Below, one piece after another: positions 21,790 through 32,251 of a stretch of DNA of 64,000 nt. The notes below the pieces were generated by a model that saw only the letters and a list, made by a program, of their open reading frames with translations, searched no databases and was not told the DNA's origin. The stretch comes from Botryococcus braunii. Taxonomy: Eukaryota; Chlorophyta; Trebouxiophyceae. Position 1 is the first letter of the stretch; the number at the start of each line of letters is the position of its first letter. The stretch spans positions 38,672-102,671 of the forward strand of contig KV908682.1 of assembly GCA_002005505.1 (NCBI GenBank), written 5' to 3'. The position numbers and the translations under genes were made by a program.

Positions 21790-24700
21790 TTGTGCGCAGA
21801 TACATCCGAATCGCCCATGAGAATAATCTTCGAGTGCTTGTGGAGTGATCCTGAGTATCAGCACCGGTTGCCAGCAACCCTCTGGACTTTTGATGAAGCA
21901 CAACAGCTAATCCGGAGCAGTAAATGTGATTCAGCCTTGCTCCCCTTTAGCCTCTTATATAGAGACCAGACGGCAAGCCTGGGTAACCCCGGTCCATCTT
22001 CTGACTCACCTATTTCTAACTTGATCTCCATGCATGAAATTGATGTAACTGATCTCTCTCTTTTTGAAGATGAAATTCCTTGTTTATGTGAAGTTGAAGC
22101 ACACCCGCAACAATTACCCGAAGATGAAGACAAACGCAAAGATATTGAGAAGTTGCTGTCTGAGTTTTCACATTTATTTAGCACAAGCAAGGAAGATTTG
22201 GGATTAATCAAAGACCCACACATTAGCCACAAAATAGAAGTGAAACCGGATTCAGAACCTCCAACTAGATTTCGCAGTATGTCTTCATATTCGGAAAGAG
22301 AGAGAGAGTTCATGTTGAAAGAAGTAGAAATGCTCTTAAAACTTGGTATAATTAAAGAATCTACTTCTCCTTGGATCTCAGCTCCAGTGATTGTTCGTAA
22401 ACATGATTCAAGTCTAAGGCTTTGCATAGATTTTAGACCCCTGAACCTGTGCACTGTACCTGATCCGTATCCTCTACCTTTGATTGAAAACATGTTGCGT
22501 TGAATGACCAATGCAAAATATTTTTCTAGTGTAGATGTTAAATCTGCATTCTGGCAAGTCCCCATGCATCCTGATAGTACGAAATATACAGCTTTCATGA
22601 CTCCTGAAGGTAAATATGAGTGGCTTAGGATGCCCTTTGGTCTTAAAAACGCTTCATCCACCTTTCAGAGGATTATTGATCATGTACTGGGGCAAACTTG
22701 CTTTTCTGCACAGTACCTTGACGACATTTACATTTTTTCAGATTCATGGGAAGATCATCTAATGCACATTAGACTTGTGTTCCAAAAGCTATCTGACAAC
22801 AATATTAAACTTGGCAGACCAAAATGTATTTTTGGTGCCTCTTCTGTCAAAGCGCTTGGACATGTTGTGGGCGGGGGTGTGATGAAACCTGATCCCGAAA
22901 ACGTAGCTGCCATTTTAAATTTGCCCATACCGAGGGATGTTACTATGGTAAGATCAGTATTGAGCGCGGCAAGCTACTATCGAACTTATGTTGATAAGTT
23001 TGCTTTGATTTCTGAACCTATGGCTAATCTGCTCAAAAAGAATGTGAAGTTTGAGTGGACCCCTGAATGCCAGGAAGCCTTTCATAAACTTAAATCTTGC
23101 TTAACCAAAGAACCTTTACTCCGTTTGCCTAATTTTCGTAAGCCCTTCATCTTAACCACGGATTGGTCAAAAGTAGCAATCGGTGCCGTACTTAGTCAAA
23201 TCGATGAGGCGACCGAGTTTGATCATCCTGTTGCCTTTGCATCACGTTTGTTAAATTCGGCAGAGCGTAACTATGCGCCAACTGAAGGTGAGTGCTTGGC
23301 TTTGGTTTGGGCTATCGAAAAATTTAGACACTTCTTAGATGGGAGACATTTTATTGTGTACACTGATCATGCGGCATTACAGTGGCTGAACACTAAAAGG
23401 CATGCCAATTCTAAATTAGAAAGATGGGCTCTTAGGCTTCAAGAATACACCTTTACTGTTATACATAAAAAGGGGGAAGAAAATCTAGTAGCCGACTGCC
23501 TTTCACGTTGTGTTTATGCCGAGGCCCTGTATGCTTTTGCTATTGATCCCGTGTGGCCTGCTGGAGCTAAGACTCAGAAGGACTTGGACGAAATTCCATG
23601 TGTTGTCTGTGGTTATCCTCAGGGCGACGATAATATCGTCATCTGCGATGGGTGTCAACGGTGTTTCCATCTTAGATGTCTGCTGCCCCCTAGGTCTTTG
23701 CCCCCTAGTGGTGCTTGGTACTGTCCTGCATGTACACCTTATTTTGGCATGGAAGGTGAGTTGAAATTGGAGGAGCTAAGGGACAAGGAGACTCCTTTAT
23801 GCTTAAACAGGTATGACCCTTATAGGATTCCTGAATTTTTAGATTATGTACACTCCGGACATCAACTCGACCTCCTTAAGCCATTGCCACCGCGGACAGC
23901 AGCTGACTTTCGAAGAAGGGGCTCCTATTTCACCTCTCACCCGAGCATACCTGGATGGATCATGGTCTTCAAAAAGGTTCGTGGTAAGACAGCTCGCTGG
24001 CTTGTTTGTCCCCCTCTCTCTTATAGATGGGATATAATTCGAATGATTCATGATGTGCTAGTACACCCTGGAATTTCTCAAACCTTGGCAGTACTGCATA
24101 ACCATTTCCATTGGCCCGGAATTAAGGAAGATGTTGCTTTGTTTGTAAAAACTTGCGATGCGTGTCAGAAAATAAAGGCAGCATCCCCGCAACCTCCTCC
24201 TTATCAGAACCCGCTTTGTTTGGCCCACTTGATCATGTTCACATTGACCTGTTTGGCCCTTACCCTGAAAAGATCCTTAAGAATAACAAAGACAAAAATG
24301 TGAAAAAAGTCTGGGTTGTAGTTATGATAGATTATTTTACCAAAGCTGCAGAATTAACACTAATCTATAATAAAACACCCATGACTGTTGCACGTTCATT
24401 TTACTACTCATGGATCTGCAGGTATGGTGTCCCAGCAGTAGTAACCTCTGATAATGGTGCTGAATTTTTAGCTGATTTTAAACACATGCTTTCCCGTCTT
24501 AACATCTATCACATCACTATTTCCCCGAATCACCCTTCTTCTAATGGTGTTGTGGAACGCTTGGTGAAAACTATCAAAACTATGCTTATTGCACATTATA
24601 ATGACAATCCGGTTGAAGGACCCTTTCTTTACCCATCATGCTTAATGCATACATGTCACGTCCTCATACTGCTCTTCGTGGACTTTCTCCTTTCCAGATG

Positions 24701-25243
24701 ATATATGGGTATGCACCAAAATTGCCCGTTGCGGTCCGCGATGTGCTCGCTAATGCCGCTCAGCTATTCAGCCCTTCAGAGCATGTAATTAATCTTCGGG
24801 ACAGATTGCAAGAGCAGTATCAGCGCATAGCACTGGAGCTTTGTGACAGAATGCAGCAGCAGCTTGAGGGTCATCACAGGCGTGCACAAAGGCGTAAGCG
24901 TAAACAGACAGAGTTACAAGTCGGAGATCTGGTATTGGAAGCTGCACCTGGAAGAGGACCCTTGCAGAACAGTCTCAGAGGACCGTACCGCATTATTGCG
25001 TTGAATCCAGCTAAGACAATTGCAGTCCTTCACACGGGGTCCACTTTATTGAAAGGAGCGAGAGTTTTCAAGCGGCATACTTCCCATCTGGTTAGATATT
25101 ATGAACCGTCAGCCGTCTCGGGGGAGGGAGCCATAGAAACTTCTCATACTTATTCAGTTACAGTGTACCAGCAGTACATACCAATCAGACGGCCAGCGTT
25201 CCATCACCTTCTACAGATTTTTCATGACTTACAGTGGCAGTGA
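21790..25243 (+). pseudogene. TE-D pol: RT, RNase H, PHD finger, integrase
   Basis: Begins in frame after the gag TAA. RT (IDFRPLN, MPFGLKNASSTFQR, QYLDDIYIFSD) is interrupted by TGA at 22501-22503, where TE-A reads a lysine. RNase H (LTTDWSK, PTEGECLALVWAIEKF, VADCLSR) is followed by the PHD finger (23599-23733). The HHCC integrase zinc finger is HPGISQTLAVLHNHFHWPG, then CDACQ. The catalytic core has HIDLFGP, SDNGAEFL and NGVVERLVK. Single-base shifts near 24190-24220 and 24640-24660 break the frame. The last piece (24638-25243) has the LxVGDLVLE-type C-terminal domain and no chromodomain. The DDE residues are present, but the frame breaks make it inactive as it stands. Confidence 0.9.
23599..23733 (+). 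other. PHD finger domain inside TE-D pol
   Basis: C4HC3 pattern: CVVC, then CDGC, FHLRC and WYCPAC give all eight zinc ligands in PHD order with normal spacing. It lies between RNase H and the integrase zinc finger. PHD fingers usually read histone H3 tail methylation state, so a targeting role like that of chromodomains is a reasonable inference. Confidence 0.9.
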
Positions 25244-25803
25244 ACTCAGCGTATTCGTTACAGCGCAGCTGTTATGCCACATGCAGCACTTCTCACAGTT
25301 AGCCCACATAGCTTGGAGGCTGGACCAGTACCTAAATTTATCCACTTGCAGCTGCCCTTCTCCACTAAATGGATCAGGACAATACAAGGATCGGATCGTG
25401 TGTCTGGGAGGTCTTGTACAAGAAGCTTGGAGCGTTAGCGTGGGAATTCCCTGATTTTGCCTCTGCATTTACATGCATTGAGCAGCTTTTGAATCTCACA
25501 AACTTGATGCACTTGAAATTATTCTCACTATGAGCAATTATCAGCTTTTTGGGTACGTGGCAACTGATAACTCATCATCCAGTCAGAAACTAGGGAATCC
25601 AATCAGTGATGATAATGCTTGAATTATCTCCCTTGTATATGTTCTATTCAGGCAACCCCGGCAGGTCATAAATTTTGAAGTACTTATAGGGGTCTGATCA
25701 GACATTTCTCTCACAATTCAAGGATTTGTTTTCTTTCGAGTCAAGTCGGAGCCGTTAGCCCGACCACCGACAAGTGTTCGACTTCGCTGTTTTTGTTTTC
25801 ACA
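25244..25803 (+). other. Spacer between TE-D pol and the next ORF
   Basis: About 560 bp without a supported gene. ACTTATAGGGG near 25680 could be a TATA-like element for the ORF that starts at 25804. Nothing else recognised. Confidence 0.4.
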
Positions 25804-26700
25804 ATGGCAGATAGGAAAGTGTTTCGTTTCACAAATGAGCTCAACCTAACAACAACGGTTAAGCTTATTGATGCATTTGTAGAAAAGTCAAGTACTATGA
25901 CTGACTTTGAGTTAACCGACTATTACAATGATCATATGAGTGAGATGACGCAATTGATCAGTGCAACGCAGCATGTTTCAGCAGCAATAACAATGTTTGA
26001 GAAGATTCAGTCAAATATTAATTTGACATTCTCCAATCCAGCAGTAGCTGCAGGAATTCCCGACATACCGGTAGGAATCGCCTTTCGTTCATTACATATA
26101 TGTAGTGAGCATTTGACCTTACGTTCGAAAATTCAAATTCGAACTCGTTAGGGTGTTTAATAAGGCTTCTTGTATGGATTACGTTACGTAACGAATCCGT
26201 GCCTGATCCAGATTGGGTGGACTACTTGAGGCACCCACCATCTTTGTCTAGCCGGAATATACAGGCATTGAGAGTAAAGTAGATTTCATAGGCCTAGAGA
26301 GATGGCAATTTGGATCTTTTGAGCAAGTCTTATCAGACATTAAGCATAAGAAAGGTGATTACTACAGGCAACAGCACTTATTGATTTTCTGAGGAGCGCT
26401 TCTTCACCATCTCACCATCGTCACGCTCAGCACCAGCGGCAGCGTCAACCCAACCGACAGCAGTCAGGATACAAGGGCAATAAACGCAGCAGGAGTGAAG
26501 AACAAGTATGGACACAGCTACCACCTGCCATTGCCTGCCAACAATATTTACCGCAACCGGCAGTTAAGTCTACAATGGAGGAGGATATGAGAGATGCGAC
26601 ATCAAAAATGTCAGACCAAGCTACCCCACCTGTAGATGAAGAAGGCGGCATTTCCAGGCAAATGGCAGAATGTTTCAACTTGGACTCTTCAGAAGTCTAA
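25804..26700 (+). pseudogene. Unrecognised Gag-like gene split by the TE-D internal junction
   Basis: ATG at 25804 opens about 97 codons (MADRKVFRFTNELNLTTTVK onward), helical and charged, ending in the junction at 26082-26100. After the 158-bp repeat, frames from about 26265 continue with SKVDFIGLERWQFGSFEQVL, then a one-base shift near 26380. A basic, glutamine/histidine-rich stretch follows (HHRHAQHQRQRQPNRQQSG, KGNKRSRSEE), and the frame ends SSEV at 26700. The order, a helical N-terminus and a basic C-terminus, resembles a retroelement Gag or nucleocapsid protein, but I do not recognise the family. It may be a third TE-D ORF or the remnant of another element. Confidence 0.45.
26082..26258 (+). 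repeat. TE-D internal end-to-end junction (B1, TATA, A2)
   Basis: CTTTCGTTCATTACA (26082-26096) equals the element's right end (27144-27158). It is followed by TATA and then by a copy of the element's left end (26101-26258 equals 16181-16338). This looks like a right end joined to a left end through 4 bp, as in a circle junction or split direct repeats. TATA also occurs at 26258-26261, so a separate insertion of the 158-bp repeat with a TATA duplication is an alternative. Confidence 0.7.
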
Positions 26701-27158
26701 AAGCATTATTGATTTTTGAATCAATACGTGTAGCTTGCAAGTGTTGGGCATGGTATCTTTGGCAGCAAATCTGCACGAGGGACTTGTATCTCATTTGACA
26801 ATTTCAAGGTTTATCCATCAACTCATGCTTGGGTGTTTTTGGCTAAAAACCCATAGAGCTCTGTCAAGCCTAAGCTCTACGAACAATATAGTAATAGGAA
26901 TTGTTTTGCTTCCTAAGACTAACACTGAGAACAATGGTAGAATCTTAGCGATGAATGAAGCATGTCAGTCAGACTTGACAGTATCGCGGACGAATGCCAG
27001 AACTTTTCAGAACCGGATCAACGGCAAAATGTATGGAGCAATGAGCATATCTATGCATGGTCTTGATCTTTAGACTTTAATTAGCATGAACTGTATATAA
27101 TGTTTGTGCAACACCCCTTTCTCAAAGAAAGGCTCAATGTAATCTTTCGTTCATTACA
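26701..27158 (+). other. TE-D right-end noncoding segment
   Basis: No supported gene. The last 15 bases repeat 26082-26096 and abut the TSD CTTC. Confidence 0.6.
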
Positions 27159-27162
27159 CTTC

Positions 27163-30100
27163 AACTACCCTCAAAGACATGGTGTGTGAAGTGCCATCAG
27201 CCATGTTTATTCTGAAGGGTTTAATACCTTTGATCTGAGCAGGTGTGAACAAATGTTTGTTAGCCTCATATGCTTTTCCACTCATCAAGTTCGTCTTACA
27301 GCCTGAGTCAAAATGTCCAGTGCGGATGGCCATAGGGTTAAAGTGTGAAGGCCTTGCATCCTTAGAAACAGCAGGTTTAAGAAATGCAAACTTAAATGCC
27401 GGCATTGAAGCCGTGGGAGTGAAGATTGTTGGCACCTGATTTATTGCGACTTGAGCAAAATCAGTGTCCAATGGCAATGGAATGGCTTCCGCAATCTGCA
27501 TTGCTGGCGTGAGTAAAGAAATCAATGGAATATCATCTTCATTAAAATTCTTCCTGGAAATAAAATATGCCTGCTCTATGTGTAGAGCGTGGCCAGCATT
27601 CCCTGCCTGATTAGAAGTTCCTGCATGATAGTCATGGAAGTCCCTGCTTGACAAGGAAAGGCCTCCCCCCATTGCAGAGGAAGCTCTTTGCCATTGAGAT
27701 AGCAACAAAATGCAAGCTTCTCCTCTGCAGCCATATTATTTAGTGCTGTGCCCAACTCTACAAGGACATTCTGAGCATCAGCAGCAGAGGGAGTATGCAA
27801 AGAATCACACGCATCAACAAAAGCAGGAAACAAAGGGTTCTTGTTGATTCGCACAAGACCCGACAGTGTGGTTGTTATAACGGCTGAAGCAATACGACTC
27901 TCAGGGTTGTGAAAATAAGGTGCGGGATGGTGCGCGGGGCACACATCCTCTCGGTCAGATTGTCTAAAATTCTCAGCCCTGTGGGGTCTCCTATTGTTCA
28001 AAGCCTACACATTTGCTGGACTAACTTGATAGGAGGTACCAGACATGGGACCAACGCCTTGCAGCATATTGCAAAAGATTTGGTTAAGTTCAGGGCAGTC
28101 ACTAGTGATAATATCAGACTCAAGTGCAGGTGCAACAGCAGTGGAGTGAGAGGGATCAGCATCACCGTGTACTGATGTGTCAGTCACCTCCCTTGCATGT
28201 CGTAACAAGCCATCTGCATGAACATGCCGAAGAACGAGTGCGTGATTTGCAATATCCCTGCGGGTCTCCATGGGAGACATCTGTGCACCAAGATGCTCGC
28301 GCGAAGGCGGGTTACTCTGCTTTTTGCTCAATAAGTCGTTGATATAAATAGACCAATTAGCAAAGCGAGGATTCGCGTCTCGTGAGTCTTGAAATAATGC
28401 AACAATGTCAAGGTGATCATGTGTCAGCTGTACTTGAGGACATACAGTAGTTACTACACTCCTATCATGTACCACAGTCCTAGTTGTTATCATGCGGTGA
28501 GTGGGTAAATTAGTAGCATCCACTGCAAAATAGTTATCCGTGTTCGGGGTACGCTGCCAGATAGGTTCTAACGTGCATCTAAACTCAGTGTTGAACCTAG
28601 CCATGTACAACTCATTAGGCTCTTCTGGTGGGTGCTTCAAAACAGATGTAAATCAAATGAAGGTTTGACTCTGCCACTTTCATAATACACATCCGCTGGT
28701 TCAATGTTCTGGCCACTAGGCCATCCGGTGTGTGCGGCAGGTTTCGGAAAATGTTCAGGCCAATATGGTGGTTTTTCGAAACAATGAATGGTGGGATCAA
28801 AAAGAGCAAATTTCCATGGCCAAGTAGTATTCTTCTGTTTCTTGGCCAAGTTGGTAGGATTCGGTAAAGGCATTCTCCAACAATCATCTGAATACAAGGG
28901 CACATGTCGAAACGCAGATTCATGTTCCGGAAGTGGAGGCACTGGTAAGTTAGATTGCCCAGGAATATCATAAGGCTGTGGCTTACCTGAAGCCTGCTGC
29001 TGTAAATCAAATATGTGTCTTTCTTCAGCAGTCATCAGCCTTTTTCCTCTTTCAACGGCTGGAACATCTGAGGTAACTGCTTGCTTGAAAGAGAAAGGCC
29101 CGGCTGAATTTGGTGCAGCAATACTCGGCGAATTATTTTGCTGTGCCGTATGTGCCGAGACATTCTTTTTCTGGGTAGAGGGTAAAGATGGAATGCCTGC
29201 AGGAGTCTTGACTGCTGATGCTGACTTCCTGCACTTGCCTTAGGCTTGCGAATGATCTTCCTCACTGGTGGAGACTTCGCTACATTCCTGGATTTTGTGC
29301 TTGAAAGATAATCTTAAGGCAACTTGGGAGATTGTTTTATCCACAGGAGTGGGAGGACAAGGTAGAATTTGGTCAGTAGTTGCTGCAGCATGCTCAATAG
29401 ACGGAGAAGACACAGTTCTCTTGCGTTTATTGGTAGCAGCACTGGCAGGCACATAAGTAGTAAACTTGCGAGTCTCAATTGGCATAGGCGTAAAAGAAGA
29501 CTCAGGGTTACCTTCACCATCAGTATCTTCACAATCTTCTTCATGTTTGCTGCCAGATGTGAGATCACAAATATTAACATCTAGATCCGAATCCTCATCA
29601 CCTGAGAAGTGTAGCTGCATCATGAATGAGAATGGCAATTTCTCTTCAAAACCCTGGTTATAATTTGCGTAGCCTCTGCCGTATCCGCGTCCTCTGCCCC
29701 TCTAATTAGTGTTGCGGTTATCCGTGAAGTTCCCTTGGTTCTGCTCACTCTCTCCCTGCGAATTGTTCACTTTTCCTGCCTGCATGTTGTTAGCCCTCTT
29801 GTTCTGCAGACTCATTACATATTCGGCATCCGAGTCTAATGCCCAAATTTGCAAATGTGAAAAAGTGATTGGGTTTGGGTTATCAGTGGCCTGCATTGCC
29901 ACATGCATGGTGGACAGCTTCTCCCTCATGAATCCACGGTGAAATTTATCAGACATTGAGTTGATGATAATCTCAAACGTTTCTGCTTTTTCGGGCAACC
30001 CAACCCAATGCTTATATCCTAGATCCTTGATCTCAGTGATATACTCACATGCAGGTTGATTTTCCCTCTGACGTTTTGCTCTCAATGCAGCAAGATACCC

Positions 30101-30230
30101 AATATGATCAGGTTTAAACAAACGGGTTAGTATCACAAAGAACTCTTTGACATCAGGTATGTTCTTACCCATGGTTGCTGAATCAATGCTTAATGCCACT
30201 TCAGTATTCGCTCGCGCAGCCTTCTTGACT
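27163..30230 (-). pseudogene. TE-A gag-protease, middle portion, frame-broken
   Basis: Reading down from 30230: a gag core (PDHIGYLAALRAKRQRENQ, equivalent to PDPIGYIECIRAKAQKDNQ in TE-D), an arginine/glycine-rich stretch near 29660-29700, a long low-complexity region, then YMARFNTEFRCTLEPIW, GPMSGTSYQV, APYFHNPESR, ISLLTPAMQIAEAIPL and the protease start GHFDSGCKTNLMSGKAYE. The order is that of TE-D's 1,346-aa frame. At least five frame changes (near 27650, 28003, 28630, 29035 and 29700) show it is dead. Both edges are insertion sites with TSDs, CTTC on the left and TGCA on the right. Confidence 0.9.
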
Positions 30231-30234
30231 GCAT

Positions 30235-31750
30235 GTCACGTCCTGATATAGGGTACCCGATACCCAAGGTAGACAAATTTTTTTCTGATTGAAATCGGAG
30301 ATTATGCAACTACGGTTAGTAATAGCTGGGCTGCGGCTTCTGTATCAAGGTAAATTATGCGGATCGCCACTCAAGGATTCGGCCTTGAGACCTGGATTAC
30401 CGGAATACTGGATTACTGGTACTTACGAACCGTAAGTTACGATAGGGCCAATCGAGGGCTGGAGGTTACAATCGGAGACTGCTGCGGTTCAAGTCTCGGA
30501 TGTTTTAGTCGGGGATCTGTAGTCGGGGTCACCGGCTTACGGCCTATCGCAGGCCGGACTATCGGACTTTGGGGTTGACGTCTGGAGTATGAGTTCAACT
30601 GATGTGATAGGTCGTGCGTTTCACTTCCAAGGGTACTAAATTGAATTATTATTACTCTGTTATTAGGTTTTGTAGCTCCCTTTTAGGATTCGGGCTGGTC
30701 CACGTTCGGTGTTGTTGCGGCTTGGATGGAGCGGACTGGAAAGCACCTTGCGGCACTGGTAAACGGAATTATGAATGATGTTATAGTGATCAAATAATTA
30801 TCGAAAGTATTACGTCGGGTCAAATTGTAGTATCTCTATGTATAACGTGCGGTTATATCTCTGATCAAAACTTAAGTTCAACCACGTAGAGTATTATCGT
30901 TCGGAAACTATCAGGGTTTGGGTATTATTTAGTAAGACAATACTGATAATCTGACACTTAGGGGTGTTGCTTCACGAATACGACAAGTCAGGTCGAGTAA
31001 ATCGAGTACGATGATGCAAGTAGGCAAACAGACAGGCACATTAACGCAGGCGAGACGGACGTGGCTGGTAGGAATCTTGGGGTTCAACTTGTGCTTACAA
31101 AGAGACTTGCGACAGAGGTTTCCCTCTCCTAACACCTAGCACAGCGTGGTTTAGAAGACGGCTGGACGCCCTTATATAGTCGTCCCCGAACTTACGCGGA
31201 GATTCTGGAAGATTCTGGACCCTTCTAACCGAAAGGTCCAGAAGGGCTTAGAACCTTCTGGAGGAATCCAGAGAAGCTCTTACAATCAGCCACGCACTTC
31301 AAATGCATGACAAACTGACACGTATACGAAATCTAGAGAGTTCTAGACTGATGGAGAAAGTTCTGGACACGAAGTTCACAATGAAGAGACGCTAAACATT
31401 ACACGTCACCCCTGTTCTAGAAAGTACGAGCTGATTCCTGAAACATCAAGGAACTGTTTAGCAGCTGCTTATGAACTGCACATTAAAACTGGCCTTCAAC
31501 GTGCGGGCCAACAACGTGTCAAACAACAAATTTCCCTCCAAGTCCCACTCCAGACCAACACGTGCGGGGCTGGGACTTAAAAGGGCACAAGATTGAGGGT
31601 TTTATCAAGCAGTACAAAATCCTCTCGAGCCGTGCAAGTCCCGACTCGAGGGCGCAGTCTTCCCGGTCTCCAGGGCACCCGGAAAGGACATATTCTGTTC
31701 GAAATCCATAATGGCTACTTAGTATAACAGGCACTTGCTATATCGTCACA
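30235..31750 (-). repeat. TE-E 3' LTR with extra terminal 10-mer
   Basis: 30247-31750 matches 38023-39527. The outer end carries TGTCACGTCC (plus strand, 30235-30244), which is missing from the equivalent position of the other repeat. The same ten bases recur at 31753-31762, just inside this repeat and separated from it by TA. Confidence 0.9.
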
Positions 31751-32251
31751 TATGTCACGTCCTTTCCCCCCCTAAAAGGAAGGAAAAGACTGGGTACGTC
31801 TTTTCGAGAAGCAGCCTTTTGGCCTGCATAAGGTACAGCTTGTTAGGTAAAATAAGGTACGATTTGATGTTGCATGAGATGTTAAGTCTAACTCAGGGGC
31901 CAACTTCTCATATACGTGGAAATCCTGACTCCCAAAGAGGGTTTTGCTTGCATTGAGGTGGTCACAATATATTCTTGTACTGCAATGAATGGGTCAATAA
32001 GGTACAACCTATGTACTGCGTGCGGATGCGTAACTTTGCCAATATGGTGGCATATCAGATACCACTTGTAGAAACGCATAATTACCATAGACGAATATTT
32101 ATTTTCCTCCACCAGAGTTCGAATGCGTCAGATCGCTTCCACCATGAAGGTGTACATGGTTGATTAAAGCCAGTCTTTCGGGACTAAAAGCCTGTGTGAT
32201 ATTATTGCTCCCACTTCGGGAATCCAAACCCTTCCAAATATGCTGCTCCAT
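31751..32251 (-). other. TE-E 3' untranslated region with polypurine tract
   Basis: The minus-strand purine run (plus TTTCCCCCCCTA, 31763-31774) is the likely PPT. It is separated from the LTR by the 10-mer GGACGTGACA plus TA instead of abutting it. ATAAGGTAC occurs at 31828, 31852 and 31997. No gene seen. Confidence 0.65.

Larger units (their letters stand above)
16181..27158 (+). mobile_element. TE-D: Gypsy element with PHD finger and unusual termini
   Basis: Inserted in TE-A with 4-bp TSD CTTC (16177-16180, 27159-27162). Removing it restores TE-A's frame (SLRVVE/DLVICMQ). The outer ends are TGTAGTGAGC and GTTCATTACA, near-inverted complements. Inside are a leader of about 1.4 kb, a long gag-protease frame, a broken pol, a second small gene and an internal junction at 26082-26258. 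It is not a simple element with two matching LTRs: the only long direct repeat is 158 bp (16181-16338 and 26101-26258). It may be composite. Confidence 0.75.

Noticed and set aside
26101..27158. A 1,058-bp 3' LTR of TE-D matching an equal 5' LTR at 16181
   Set aside because: Only the first 158 bp match 16181 onward; similarity then stops abruptly, and no second copy of the remaining 900 bp was found.
30357..30578. Conserved 73-codon ORF in both TE-E terminal repeats (also 38134-38355)
   Set aside because: It is duplicated because the repeat is duplicated; no domain, and composition resembles the surrounding LTR.
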